Shown in pieces: positions 25,459 to 33,510 of a DNA stretch of 64,000 nucleotides; position 1 is the stretch's first letter; every line of letters starts with the position of its first letter. A program made the position numbers and the translations under genes. The notes beneath the pieces are model-generated. The model was not told where the DNA came from, did no database searches, and saw only the letters and a list, made by a program, of their open reading frames with translations. Source of the DNA: Streptomyces bacillaris (lineage in GTDB: Bacteria > Actinomycetota > Actinomycetes > Streptomycetales > Streptomycetaceae); NCBI RefSeq assembly GCF_003268675.1, contig NZ_CP029378.1, positions 5,518,001 through 5,582,000 of the forward strand, written 5' to 3'.

Positions 25459-25470
25459 TACCCTGCGGGC
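25459..25470 (+). promoter_or_regulatory. Leaderless promoter -10 box for proA
   Basis: TACCCT (25459-25464), six bases, then ATG at 25471. No ribosome binding site precedes the ATG. Confidence 0.65.
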
Positions 25471-26754
25471 ATGACCACGCTCTCGCCCTACGACAACCTG
25501 TCCCCGGTCGCGCAGACCGCCTACCGGGCCCGCGCCGCCGCCGCAGATATCGCGCCACTTCCGCGCGCTGCCAAGGACGACGCGCTGCTGGCCATCGCGG
25601 ACGCCCTCGAAGTGCGGACCGCCGAGATCGTCGAGGCCAACGCGCAGGACGTCGAGCGGGCCCGCGAGGCCGGGACGGGCGAGGGCATCATCGACCGGCT
25701 CACCCTCACCCCGGAGCGCATCCGGGCCATCGCCGCCGATGTACGGGACGTGGCCGCGCTGCCCGACCCGGTCGGTGAGGTGGTGCGCGGCTCGACCCTG
25801 CCCAACGGCATCGACCTGCGCCAGGTCCGCGTCCCCCTCGGCGTGGTCGGCATCATCTACGAGGCCCGCCCCAACGTCACCGTGGACGCCGCCGCCCTCT
25901 GCCTGAAGTCCGGCAACGCGGTCCTGCTGCGCGGCTCCTCCTCCGCGTACGCCTCCAACACCGCCCTGGTCCGGGTCCTGCGCGACGCCGTCGGCGGCTC
26001 GGGCCTCCCCGCCGACGCCGTACAGCTCGTCCCGGGCGAGAGCCGCGACTCCGTACGGGAGCTGATGCGCGCCCGCGGCCTGGTCGACGTCCTCATCCCG
26101 CGCGGCGGCGCCTCCCTGATCCGTACGGTCGTGGAGGAGTCCACGGTCCCCGTCATCGAGACCGGCACCGGCAACTGCCACGTCTACGTCGACGCCCAGA
26201 CGGACCTGTCCATGGCGGTCGACATCCTGGTCAACTCCAAGGCCCAGCGCCCCAGCGTCTGCAACGCCGCCGAGACCCTGCTCGTCCACAAGGACGTCGC
26301 CGACGCCTTCCTGCCGCTCGCCCTGGACGCCCTGGCCGAGGCCGGGGTCACCGTCCACGGCGACGAACACGTCCTCGCCCACGCCGAGGGGACCAAGGCC
26401 ACCGTCGTCCCGGCGACGACCGAGGACTGGGAGACCGAGTACCTGTCGTACGACATCGCGGCGGCGGTCGTGGACTCCCTGGACGCGGCCGTGGCGCACA
26501 TCCGCCTCTGGTCCTCCGGCCACACCGAGGCCATCGTGACCACCTCGCAGGCCGCCGCCCGCCGGTTCACCCAACTGGTCGACTCCACCACGGTCGCCGT
26601 CAACGCCTCGACGCGCTTCACCGACGGAGGTCAGTTCGGCTTCGGCGCCGAGATCGGCATCTCCACCCAGAAGCTGCACGCCAGGGGCCCGATGGGCCTG
26701 CCGGAGCTGACCTCCACGAAGTACATCGTCACCGGCGACGGCCACACCCGGTAG
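25471..26754 (+). CDS. proA: Glutamate-5-semialdehyde dehydrogenase
   Basis: Second enzyme of proline synthesis; NADPH-dependent reduction of gamma-glutamyl phosphate. 427 residues. Typical segments are PLGVVGIIYEARPNVTVDAA (about 120), VLIPRGGASLI (about 210), the GTGNCHVYVD region (about 233) and the catalytic Cys in SVCNAAETLL (about 265). The C-terminus carries ASTRFTDGGQFGFGAEIGIS. Start fixed by homology and by the -10 box six bases upstream. Confidence 0.95.
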   Translation: MTTLSPYDNLSPVAQTAYRARAAAADIAPLPRAAKDDALLAIADALEVRTAEIVEANAQDVERAREAGTGEGIIDRLTLTPERIRAIAADVRDVAALPDPVGEVVRGSTLPNGIDLRQVRVPLGVVGIIYEARPNVTVDAAALCLKSGNAVLLRGSSSAYASNTALVRVLRDAVGGSGLPADAVQLVPGESRDSVRELMRARGLVDVLIPRGGASLIRTVVEESTVPVIETGTGNCHVYVDAQTDLSMAVDILVNSKAQRPSVCNAAETLLVHKDVADAFLPLALDALAEAGVTVHGDEHVLAHAEGTKATVVPATTEDWETEYLSYDIAAAVVDSLDAAVAHIRLWSSGHTEAIVTTSQAAARRFTQLVDSTTVAVNASTRFTDGGQFGFGAEIGISTQKLHARGPMGLPELTSTKYIVTGDGHTR

Positions 26755-26796
26755 CCCGACTTTCCGGAGCACCTGCCCAAAAGGTCCCGGCACGGC

Positions 26797-26808
26797 TACG
26801 CTGAATCC
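26797..26808 (+). promoter_or_regulatory. Leaderless promoter -10 box
   Basis: TACGCT (26797-26802), six bases, then GTG at 26809. Same hexamer and spacing as the pyruvyl transferase promoter. Confidence 0.65.
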
Positions 26809-27366
26809 GTGCCGGACGACGTGGGGGGCAAGCCGTTCCCGGACGGCTGGGAGCCTGACGACGACCGCGGGGGCGCGGACAAGGACTTCGCCTCCGTGGT
26901 GTTCGACGAGGACTTCGTCCGGGCCGCCGTCGTCCATGAACCCACCGCCGTGGAGCGCCTGCTCGCCGCCGCGGAGGCCCGGGCCCAGGCCGACGCCGCC
27001 CGGGCCCGCCGCAGCCGCCGTCCCACGGACGGCGAGTACGGCTCCCACCGCCGCCCCCGGCCCCCGCACGACCCGCAGGACCTCGACTACGACCCCGACG
27101 ACCGCGACGGCTCCGGCTCCTACGGGCCCGGTGGTTACCGGGGCGCAGCCCGCTGGCACCGCCCGGTTGCGTGGCTGCTCGCCCTGGTCATGGGCGTCGG
27201 TATGGTCGGCCTCGCCTTCTCCGCCGCCCACCGGACCGCGTCCGCGAACCGCGAGGACCAGGTGGTGCCGCCCGCCACCAGCGGGGTGGACCAGCCCGGG
27301 GCGATTCCGCCGGCCGCCGTGGACCACTCCCGCCCCACGGTCTCCGCCACCCCCTCCGCCCCCTGA
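26809..27366 (+). CDS. Single-pass membrane protein with SVVFDE.FVR motif
   Basis: Protein of 185 residues, no known family. The N-terminus is cytoplasmic and acidic with FASVVFDEDFVRAAVVHEPTAVERLL near 28-53. A disordered Arg/Asp/Pro region follows, then one transmembrane helix (about 123-141, VAWLLALVMGVGMVGLAF) and a short Pro/Ser/Thr-rich extracellular tail. The N-terminal motif recurs in the next gene product (SLVFDESFIRSARMQEFSAQERM), so the two may bind a common cytoplasmic partner. Leaderless GTG start. Confidence 0.75.
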   Translation: MPDDVGGKPFPDGWEPDDDRGGADKDFASVVFDEDFVRAAVVHEPTAVERLLAAAEARAQADAARARRSRRPTDGEYGSHRRPRPPHDPQDLDYDPDDRDGSGSYGPGGYRGAARWHRPVAWLLALVMGVGMVGLAFSAAHRTASANREDQVVPPATSGVDQPGAIPPAAVDHSRPTVSATPSAP

Positions 27367-27483
27367 GCCGCCCCCGCGCCGCGCGCCCCGCACCGGGGGA
27401 GCGGCCCGCCCTTCACCCGTACGGCGGTGGCGGCAGCCGCCACTTCCCGCCGCTCTCCGCGTTTACGTCACCGCCGATCGACC

Positions 27484-27498
27484 TACTCTGAAGATGTG
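27484..27498 (+). promoter_or_regulatory. -10 box with an immediate ATG-TGA
   Basis: TACTCT (27484-27489) is followed by GAAG and ATGTGA, a start codon joined directly to a stop. A GTG sits exactly six bases after the box but opens only a shadow frame. This is the likely promoter of the gene at 27602, with a leader of about 105 bases. Confidence 0.45.
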
Positions 27499-27601
27499 AC
27501 CCCTCGCTTCCGGGGGGCTTCTCGCTGCCGGACGCCCGACGGCCGAAGCAGACCGTGGCGCACCGAGCAGACCGGTGGTGCGGAGATGCGGGAGAGACGT
27601 C

Positions 27602-28768
27602 ATGACAGGCCGCTCAGAACCGCCGAACGGCCCGCCCGAGAACCCCGAGGGCGGCGAGGACGAGTACGGCTCGCTCGTCTTCGACGAATCGTTCATCCGC
27701 AGTGCCCGCATGCAGGAGTTCTCGGCGCAGGAGCGGATGGGCGAGCCCGCCCGCGCGGTGCGCACGCTCCCGGAACCGGTGGCCCCGACGGGCCACGGCT
27801 CCCGGGCCGCCATCGTGCTGGTCGTCCTCATCGCCCTGGCCTTCGCCACGGCCGTCTACATCGGCTTCCGCAACCCCTACCCGCAGCCCGTCACCCGCCG
27901 GGCCGAACCGCTGCGCACCACCGTCGTGCCCCTCGCCCCCCGCGGTCCCGTCCCCGCCGGATCACCCGAGCAGCTCTACCGGGCCGCCCCACTCTCCGGC
28001 TTCCGCACCGGCGCGGCCGGCATCAACTTCCCCTCCGTGCGGCGTACGCAGAACTTCTCCGACAGCCAGATCACCACCGCCCTCGCCACCGTCAAGGACT
28101 ACCTGGTGGAGTCCTCGCTCAACCCGGCCGTCCTCACCGGCCAGGTCCGCCGCCCCGTCGAGCAGCTCCTCGACCCCGACCAGCGGGGCCAGTTCGAACG
28201 GTCCCTGAGCAACCCCGCCGACGACGGGCTCCACGCCGCCACCGGCTGGCTGGTGCGCTTCGACCCGGCCGAGGTGGAGCTGGCCGACCCCCAGGTCCGG
28301 GTCCAGGGCACCCTCTCGTACGCCGAGGACGGCGCGGGCACCCTGGAGATCGTCTCGGACCACACCTTCACCTACGCCCTGCGCCCGGCGGGCCCCACAC
28401 CGAAGGAGGACGGCGCCTCCCTCTTCACCGTCCGGCGCGAGCTGCGCTTCCGCCTCGACCGGGAGGACCTGCGGCTGCACCGGCTGGAGCTGCGCACCGC
28501 CCACGTACAGGCCGGACCACAGTCCTGCTCGGCCGGCGCGACCGGGACGCTGCGCCCGCTCCTGGCGGGGGAGCGGGCCGACGCCCGGGGCCCCGCGGCC
28601 ACCGACCCGTACGCCCCGGGTCGGCCCGCGGCGGCGCTCTGCGGGACCCTGGCACCCCTGGGCACCCCCACACCGGCCGCCCCGGGCGCCCCCGGCGGAG
28701 CTACGCCTTCCGGGGCCCCTCCTCAGGATTCTGCGGCCCTTCGGGACTACCGCCCCCGTCCGTCGTAG
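27602..28768 (+). CDS. Membrane-anchored extracytoplasmic protein, function unknown
   Basis: Protein of 388 residues. Cytoplasmic N-terminus with YGSLVFDESFIRSARMQEFS (about 23-42), one transmembrane helix at about 69-90 (AIVLVVLIALAFATAVYIGF), then a large outside domain. Within it, LYRAAPLSGFRTGAAGINFP and VQGTLSYAEDGAGTLEIVSDHTF suggest a beta-rich fold; the end is Pro/Ala/Gly-rich. ATG chosen because GGGAGAG precedes it. The N-terminal motif is shared with the preceding gene. The last 68 bases overlap, tail to tail, the M48 peptidase gene on the other strand. Confidence 0.8.
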   Translation: MTGRSEPPNGPPENPEGGEDEYGSLVFDESFIRSARMQEFSAQERMGEPARAVRTLPEPVAPTGHGSRAAIVLVVLIALAFATAVYIGFRNPYPQPVTRRAEPLRTTVVPLAPRGPVPAGSPEQLYRAAPLSGFRTGAAGINFPSVRRTQNFSDSQITTALATVKDYLVESSLNPAVLTGQVRRPVEQLLDPDQRGQFERSLSNPADDGLHAATGWLVRFDPAEVELADPQVRVQGTLSYAEDGAGTLEIVSDHTFTYALRPAGPTPKEDGASLFTVRRELRFRLDREDLRLHRLELRTAHVQAGPQSCSAGATGTLRPLLAGERADARGPAATDPYAPGRPAAALCGTLAPLGTPTPAAPGAPGGATPSGAPPQDSAALRDYRPRPS

Positions 28769-29822
28769 CGGAACCGCCCGCACCGCCCTTGGCCCCACCG
28801 CCGCCACCGGTGAACTTGTCGCGCAGCTTGCCGCCCAGGTCCCCGGCGCCCCCGGCGATGTCACCGACCAGCTTCATCAGCGGGTCCTTGCTCGTACGCA
28901 CCGTGTCCGCGTAGTGCGAGGCCGACTCCCGGAAGGAGTCCGACACCGACGCGTCCTTGTCCTCGTCGCGCCGGGGGTAGTGGCCGTCCATGATCCGCTG
29001 GAAGTCGCGGGTCTCGGACCACTTCTTCAGCTCGGCGGCCCGCACCGTGGTGAAGGGGTGCGACCGCGGCAGCACATTGAGGATCTTGAGGACCGAGTCC
29101 CGCAGGTCCCCGCCCTTCTCGTACTCGTCGGCCTGGGCGAGGAAGGCGTCCACGTTCATCTCGTGGAGGTGGTTGCCACCGGCGATCTTCATCAGACCGC
29201 GCATCGACGCCTGGATGTCCTGGCCCACCAGCAGCCCGGCCCGGTCGGCGGAGAGCTCCGACTTGCGGAACCACTCGCGCAGCGCCGTCACGATCGCCAT
29301 GATCGCCACGTTCCCCAGCGGGATCCAGGCGACCTTCACGGCCAGATTGGTGAGGAAGAGCAGGATCGTCCGGTACACCGAGTGGCCGGAGAGGGCGTGG
29401 CCCACCTCGTGGCCCACCACCGCCCGCATCTCCTCCTCGTCGAGCAGCTCGACCAGGCCCGTGGTGACCACGATGATCGGCTCGTCCATCCCGATGCACA
29501 TGGCGTTGGGCTGCGGGTCCTGCTTGACGTACATCGGCGGGACCTTCTCCAGGTCCAGGATGTAACACGCGTCGCGCAGCATGTCGTGGAGGTGGGCGAA
29601 CTGCGCCTCGCTCACCCGGACGGAGTCGGAGAGGAAGAGCAGCCGCAGGCTCCGCTCCGGGAGCAGCCCGCTGAGTGCCTTGAAGACGGTGTCGAAACCG
29701 GTGAGCCTGCGCAGCGCCACCAGGGCCGAGCGGTCCGCCGGGTGCTCGTAGGCCCGGGACGAGATCCCGGGGAATCGCCTGCGCGCCCTGCTCGGCACGT
29801 TCTCGTGACTGATGTCGGTCAT
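28701..29822 (-). CDS. M48 family metalloprotease (HtpX-like)
   Basis: Zinc protease of 373 residues. The active site HEVGHALSGH is at about 140-150, with the third zinc ligand in SELSADRAG near 194. Two hydrophobic segments lie between and just after these (about 155-185), so the enzyme is probably membrane-associated, as in HtpX-type quality control of membrane proteins. Residues 255-373 are a charged and then Gly-rich tail. ATG start preceded by a G-rich ribosome binding site. Its 3' end overlaps the convergent gene by 68 bases. Confidence 0.85.
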   Translation of the reverse strand: MTDISHENVPSRARRRFPGISSRAYEHPADRSALVALRRLTGFDTVFKALSGLLPERSLRLLFLSDSVRVSEAQFAHLHDMLRDACYILDLEKVPPMYVKQDPQPNAMCIGMDEPIIVVTTGLVELLDEEEMRAVVGHEVGHALSGHSVYRTILLFLTNLAVKVAWIPLGNVAIMAIVTALREWFRKSELSADRAGLLVGQDIQASMRGLMKIAGGNHLHEMNVDAFLAQADEYEKGGDLRDSVLKILNVLPRSHPFTTVRAAELKKWSETRDFQRIMDGHYPRRDEDKDASVSDSFRESASHYADTVRTSKDPLMKLVGDIAGGAGDLGGKLRDKFTGGGGGAKGGAGGSATTDGGGSPEGPQNPEEGPRKA

Positions 29823-29906
29823 GGATGGCCCCCTGTTCGTACGAGACGTTGCTCGCCCCCCGGACAAAACCCAGCGTAGGCGCTGGCGCTACGGTGTGCG
29901 GGGGGC

Positions 29907-29915
29907 TGTGGATAA
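29907..29915 (-). promoter_or_regulatory. DnaA-box-like nonamer
   Basis: The minus strand reads TTATCCACA, a perfect classical DnaA box, about 20 bases before a small gene. A single box is weak evidence of binding. Confidence 0.35.
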
Positions 29916-29933
29916 CTTTGAGGAGCGCCCGAA

Positions 29934-30086
29934 ATGCCGCACATCGCCATCACCCTCGCTGCCGCGTCCGCGGACCAGGGACCGGGGGCCACCCTCCGGA
30001 TCGTGCTGCTGGTCTCGATCGTCGGAGCGGTGCTGCTGGCCTGGTTCCTGCTGCGCGGATACCGCAACAACGACGACAACGACTGA
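29934..30086 (+). CDS. Small single-pass membrane protein (50 aa)
   Basis: Short gene: MPHIAITLAAASADQGPG, then a hydrophobic helix (RIVLLVSIVGAVLLAWFLL, about 22-40), then a charged RGYRNNDDND tail. GAGGAG lies 8 bases before the ATG. No family recognised. A second small membrane protein follows, before nadD. Confidence 0.7.
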   Translation: MPHIAITLAAASADQGPGATLRIVLLVSIVGAVLLAWFLLRGYRNNDDND

Positions 30087-30170
30087 GTCGGCGTGAGCGT
30101 GCCCGAAGGCCCCGCATACGATGTGCCCGACGTCTTCCTTCCGCCTCACGATCGATAGGTCCTGCCGAAG

Positions 30171-30332
30171 ATGAGCCTCACGAGCACCGCACACGAGCTG
30201 GTCACCCTCGCCTCCGGAGGCGAGGGCGGCGGCAACCACGAAAGCCTCAACCCGTACCTCATCGGCGGCCTGGCCTTCCTCGCGCTGATGTTCCTGCTCT
30301 GGGTCACCACCCGCTTCAACCGCGACCGCTGA
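30171..30332 (+). CDS. Small single-pass membrane protein (53 aa)
   Basis: Begins MSLTSTAHELVTLASGGEGG, has one helix (LIGGLAFLALMFLLWVT, about 30-46) and ends RFNRDR. Resembles its neighbour in layout (short outside N-terminus, one helix, basic/charged end) but not clearly in sequence. Weak ribosome binding site (GAAG). A -10-like TACGAT at 30117-30122 precedes it. Confidence 0.65.
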   Translation: MSLTSTAHELVTLASGGEGGGNHESLNPYLIGGLAFLALMFLLWVTTRFNRDR

Positions 30333-30370
30333 GACAGAGGCGTACAGCTGTGCCAGTAGGCTCTGCACGC

Positions 30371-30988
30371 ATGGGAGCGCAGGAAGTGCCTACCGGCCCC
30401 GGCAAACGCCGCATCGGCGTCATGGGCGGGACATTCGACCCGATCCACCATGGACACCTGGTGGCGGCCAGTGAAGTGGCCGCCCAGTTCCATCTCGACG
30501 AGGTCGTGTTCGTCCCGACCGGGCAGCCGTGGCAGAAGAGCCACAAGAAGGTCTCCCCGGCCGAGGACCGCTATCTGATGACGGTCATCGCCACCGCGTC
30601 CAATCCGCAGTTCTCGGTCAGCCGCAGTGACATCGACCGTGGCGGACCGACGTACACCATCGATACGCTGCGGGACCTGCGCGAGGTCCACGGCGACGCG
30701 GACCTCTTCTTCATCACCGGCGCCGACGCGCTCGCCCAGATCCTCACCTGGCGCGACGCGGAGGAGCTGTTCTCGCTCTCCCACTTCATCGGTGTGACCC
30801 GGCCGGGTCACGTGCTCACGGACGACGGACTTCCCGAGGGCGGTGTCTCCCTCGTGGAGGTGCCCGCGCTGGCGATCTCGTCCACGGACTGCCGTGAGAG
30901 GGTCGCGCAGGGGGAGCCGGTCTGGTACCTGGTGCCGGACGGCGTGGTCCGCTACATCGACAAGCGCCAGCTGTACCGCGGCGACTGA
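30371..30988 (+). CDS. nadD: Nicotinate-nucleotide adenylyltransferase
   Basis: Adenylates nicotinate mononucleotide in NAD synthesis. 205 residues. The nucleotidyltransferase signature GGTFDPIHHGHLV (about 19-31) and the FVPTGQPWQKSHKK loop are present. ISSTDCRERVAQG near the C-terminus is the ISST/S-R motif. ATG at 30371 chosen; TAGGCT (30357-30362) lies eight bases upstream, so transcription may start almost at the codon. An upstream in-frame GTG (30350) is less likely. The LCP-like gene begins 19 bases after its stop, so they share a transcript. Confidence 0.95.
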   Translation: MGAQEVPTGPGKRRIGVMGGTFDPIHHGHLVAASEVAAQFHLDEVVFVPTGQPWQKSHKKVSPAEDRYLMTVIATASNPQFSVSRSDIDRGGPTYTIDTLRDLREVHGDADLFFITGADALAQILTWRDAEELFSLSHFIGVTRPGHVLTDDGLPEGGVSLVEVPALAISSTDCRERVAQGEPVWYLVPDGVVRYIDKRQLYRGD

Positions 30989-31007
30989 GCCACGGAGAGG
31001 GGCACCG

Positions 31008-32870
31008 GTGAACGACCGACAGAACCCGTACGGCCACGACCCGTACTACCAGCAGCCGCAGATCATCGGCTACGACGAGTACGGGCAGCCGGTGTACCAG
31101 CAGCACGGGCAGGAGCAGGGCGGGCAGCCGTACGACCCCTACGCCGCCCAGCAGGGCCAGGGGCAGGGCCACGTCACGGACACGGGGTACGGCTACGACC
31201 CGTACGACCAGTCCCAGCAATCCCCGCAGCCCCAGGCGCAGCCGTACGACCCCTACGTGGCTCAGCAACAGCAGCACCAGAACCAGAGCGGCACCGACCA
31301 GGGGTACACCCAGGGGTACGGGCAGAGCCAGGGCCAGGCGCAGGGTTACGGGTACGGCGGCTACACCGACTACGGCTACGCCACCGGTCAGCAGCCCGCC
31401 GCCGTCGACACCGGCCAGTGGAACATCCCGCAGCAGGGCACCGCCCCCGCACCGGAACAGGCGCCTCAGCACGCCCCCCAGCAGGAGCAGCAGCCGGCTT
31501 CCCGGCCCGCGCCCGACCGGGGAGCCGACCGGGCGTCCGAGGGGGGCTCCGGCCCGTCGCCGGAGGCGGAGGCCGAGGCGGACCCCGCCGTTCCCGGGCA
31601 GCGCCGTCCCGCGCCGGACTACCGCACCGAGCAGTTCTCGTTCATCGAGGAGCCCGACGAGGACTCCGAAGACGTCATCGACTGGCTGAAGTTCACCGAG
31701 AGCCGCAGCGAGCGGCGCGAAGAGGCCCGGCGCAAGGGCCGCAACCGGATGATCGCGCTGATCGTCGTCGCCGTGCTCGTGGTGGTCGGCGGCGTCGGCT
31801 ACCTCTGGTCCGCCGATCTGATCCCCGGCCTCTCCGGCAAGGAGGAGAAGAAGACCGTCGCCGCCGGTGCGCAGCAGCGCGACGTGATCGTGGTCCACCT
31901 GCACAACACCAAGAAGGGCGGCACGTCGACGGCCCTGCTCGTCGACAACGTCACCACCAAGCAGGGCACCACCGTCCTGCTGCCCAACACCCTGGCCGTG
32001 GCAGGCGACGACGGGACCACCATCACGCTCGGCAAGTCCGTCGACGACGACGGCCGGAGCGGTACCCGGGAGGCCGTCGAGACCCTTCTGGGTACGAAGA
32101 TCAGCGGCACCTGGCGGCTGGACACCCCGTATCTGGAGATCCTCGTCGAGCAGGTCGGCAACATCGAGATGGACACCGACATCGATGTGCCCGACGCCAA
32201 GAAGGGCGCCGACCCCCTGGTGAAGAAGGGGGAGGCGCAGACGCTCAGCGGCCCGATGGCCGTCGCGTACGCCACCTACCTGGCCCCCGGGGAGGCCGAG
32301 GCCAAGCAGCTGACCCGGTTCGGTGAGGTCATGCGCGCGGTGCTGCGCAAGATCTCGGAGGACCCCAAGGCCGCGACCGTCACCGTGGAGACGCTGGCCC
32401 AGGTCCTGGACCCGTCGCTGCCGGAGAAGGACCTCGGTGCCTCGCTCGCCAAGCTGGCCTCCCGGGCCAAGATCGGTGACTACAAGACGATGCTGCTGCC
32501 GGTCCAGGACGACGGCACCCTCACCGACGCGGCCACCCGCAGCGTCGTCAAGGACGTCCTCGGCGGCACGGTGAAGGCTCCCGAGGAGGGCGCCCCCCTC
32601 AGGGTCGCCGTCCGCAACGCGACCGGGAACGCCAAGGCCGCGGAGTCCGCCCGGATCACGCTGGTCAACGGCGGCTACGCCTTCGTGGACAGTGGCAAGG
32701 CGGACGACGAGGCCGAGTCCGTCGTGATCTACCGGAGCGCCGAGGACAAGGAGAAGGCCACGGAGGTCGCCAAGACCCTGGGGCTGTCCGCCGGGGCCGT
32801 GAAGCAGGGCGAACCGGCGGCCAACGCGGACGTGTCCGCCGTACTCGGCCAGAACTACAAGATCAAGTAG
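31008..32870 (+). CDS. Divergent LytR-CpsA-Psr (LCP) protein with LytR_C domain
   Basis: Protein of 620 residues. Residues 1-240 are a Gln/Tyr/Gly-rich disordered tail, a transmembrane helix lies at about 248-266 (MIALIVVAVLVVVGGVGYLW), and the rest is outside. The region 285-400 aligns by eye with LCP phosphotransferases (GTREAVETLLGTKISGTWRLDTPYLEILVEQVG). However, it lacks the usual GSD.R and SIPRD motifs that bind pyrophosphate and lipid: the positions read VVHLHNTKKGG and LLPNTLAV. A LytR_C domain occupies about 525-620 (LRVAVRNATGNAKAAE). From memory, the S. coelicolor gene at this position next to nadD was named pdtA and linked to attaching a wall glycopolymer. GTG start follows GGAGAGGGG. 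Confidence 0.75.
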   Translation: MNDRQNPYGHDPYYQQPQIIGYDEYGQPVYQQHGQEQGGQPYDPYAAQQGQGQGHVTDTGYGYDPYDQSQQSPQPQAQPYDPYVAQQQQHQNQSGTDQGYTQGYGQSQGQAQGYGYGGYTDYGYATGQQPAAVDTGQWNIPQQGTAPAPEQAPQHAPQQEQQPASRPAPDRGADRASEGGSGPSPEAEAEADPAVPGQRRPAPDYRTEQFSFIEEPDEDSEDVIDWLKFTESRSERREEARRKGRNRMIALIVVAVLVVVGGVGYLWSADLIPGLSGKEEKKTVAAGAQQRDVIVVHLHNTKKGGTSTALLVDNVTTKQGTTVLLPNTLAVAGDDGTTITLGKSVDDDGRSGTREAVETLLGTKISGTWRLDTPYLEILVEQVGNIEMDTDIDVPDAKKGADPLVKKGEAQTLSGPMAVAYATYLAPGEAEAKQLTRFGEVMRAVLRKISEDPKAATVTVETLAQVLDPSLPEKDLGASLAKLASRAKIGDYKTMLLPVQDDGTLTDAATRSVVKDVLGGTVKAPEEGAPLRVAVRNATGNAKAAESARITLVNGGYAFVDSGKADDEAESVVIYRSAEDKEKATEVAKTLGLSAGAVKQGEPAANADVSAVLGQNYKIK

Positions 32871-32920
32871 CCGGAGGCCGGGAGGTCCGGAGCCCGGGCG
32901 TCCGGAGACCCGGAGGCGGC

Positions 32921-32991
32921 AAGGCCGACGTCGGGCAGGTGGTGGGAAGGCCGACGTCGGCAGGTGGTGGAAGGCCGGCGTCGGCCGGTCG
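32921..32991 (+). repeat. Three degenerate tandem repeats before rsfS
   Basis: Units of 26, 24 and 21 bases (32921-32946, 32947-32970, 32971-32991), each starting AAGGCCG.CGTCGG. They fill the gap between the LCP-like gene and rsfS. No coding or promoter role is evident. Confidence 0.65.
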
Positions 32992-33078
32992 CGGGGACCG
33001 TCGGCGGCGGGCGGGAAGGGTTGTCGGCGGTCCGTGAGACCCTGGGGGTTGTATCCGACCGCCGACGAAAGCCTGCAT

Positions 33079-33510
33079 GTGACCGCCACGGACCGCTCCA
33101 TCGAGCTCATCAACGCCGCCGCCCAGGCGGCCGCCGACCGGCTCGCGCACGACATCATCGCCTACGACGTCAGCGATGTGCTGTCGATCACCGACGCCTT
33201 CCTGCTGGCCTCGGCCCCCAACGACCGCCAGGTCAAGTCGATCGTCGACGAGATCGAGGAGCGGCTCCAGAAGGAGCTGGGCGCCAAGCCGGTGCGCCGC
33301 GAGGGCGACCGCGACGCCCGCTGGATCCTCCTCGACTACGTCGACATCGTCATCCACGTCCAGCACAGCGAGGAGCGCGTCTTCTACGCGCTGGAGCGCC
33401 TGTGGAAGGACTGCCCGGAGATCGCCCTTCCCGAGGACGCGGTCAAGACCCGCGGCAAGGCCGAGGAGCACGCACAGCTCAACGGCGGCACGGAAGGCGA
33501 CCCGAGCTGA
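33079..33510 (+). CDS. rsfS: Ribosomal silencing factor RsfS
   Basis: Protein of 143 residues that binds L14 on the 50S subunit and blocks subunit joining under starvation. Typical motifs are DIIAYDVSDVLSITDAFLLAS (about 27-47), NDRQVKSIVDEI and GDRDARWILLDYVDIVIHV. GTG start, GAAAG upstream. The phosphatase gene starts within its stop codon. Confidence 0.95.
   Translation: MTATDRSIELINAAAQAAADRLAHDIIAYDVSDVLSITDAFLLASAPNDRQVKSIVDEIEERLQKELGAKPVRREGDRDARWILLDYVDIVIHVQHSEERVFYALERLWKDCPEIALPEDAVKTRGKAEEHAQLNGGTEGDPS

Noticed and set aside
32871..33078. CRISPR-like array
   Set aside because: Only three degenerate contiguous units with no spacers.
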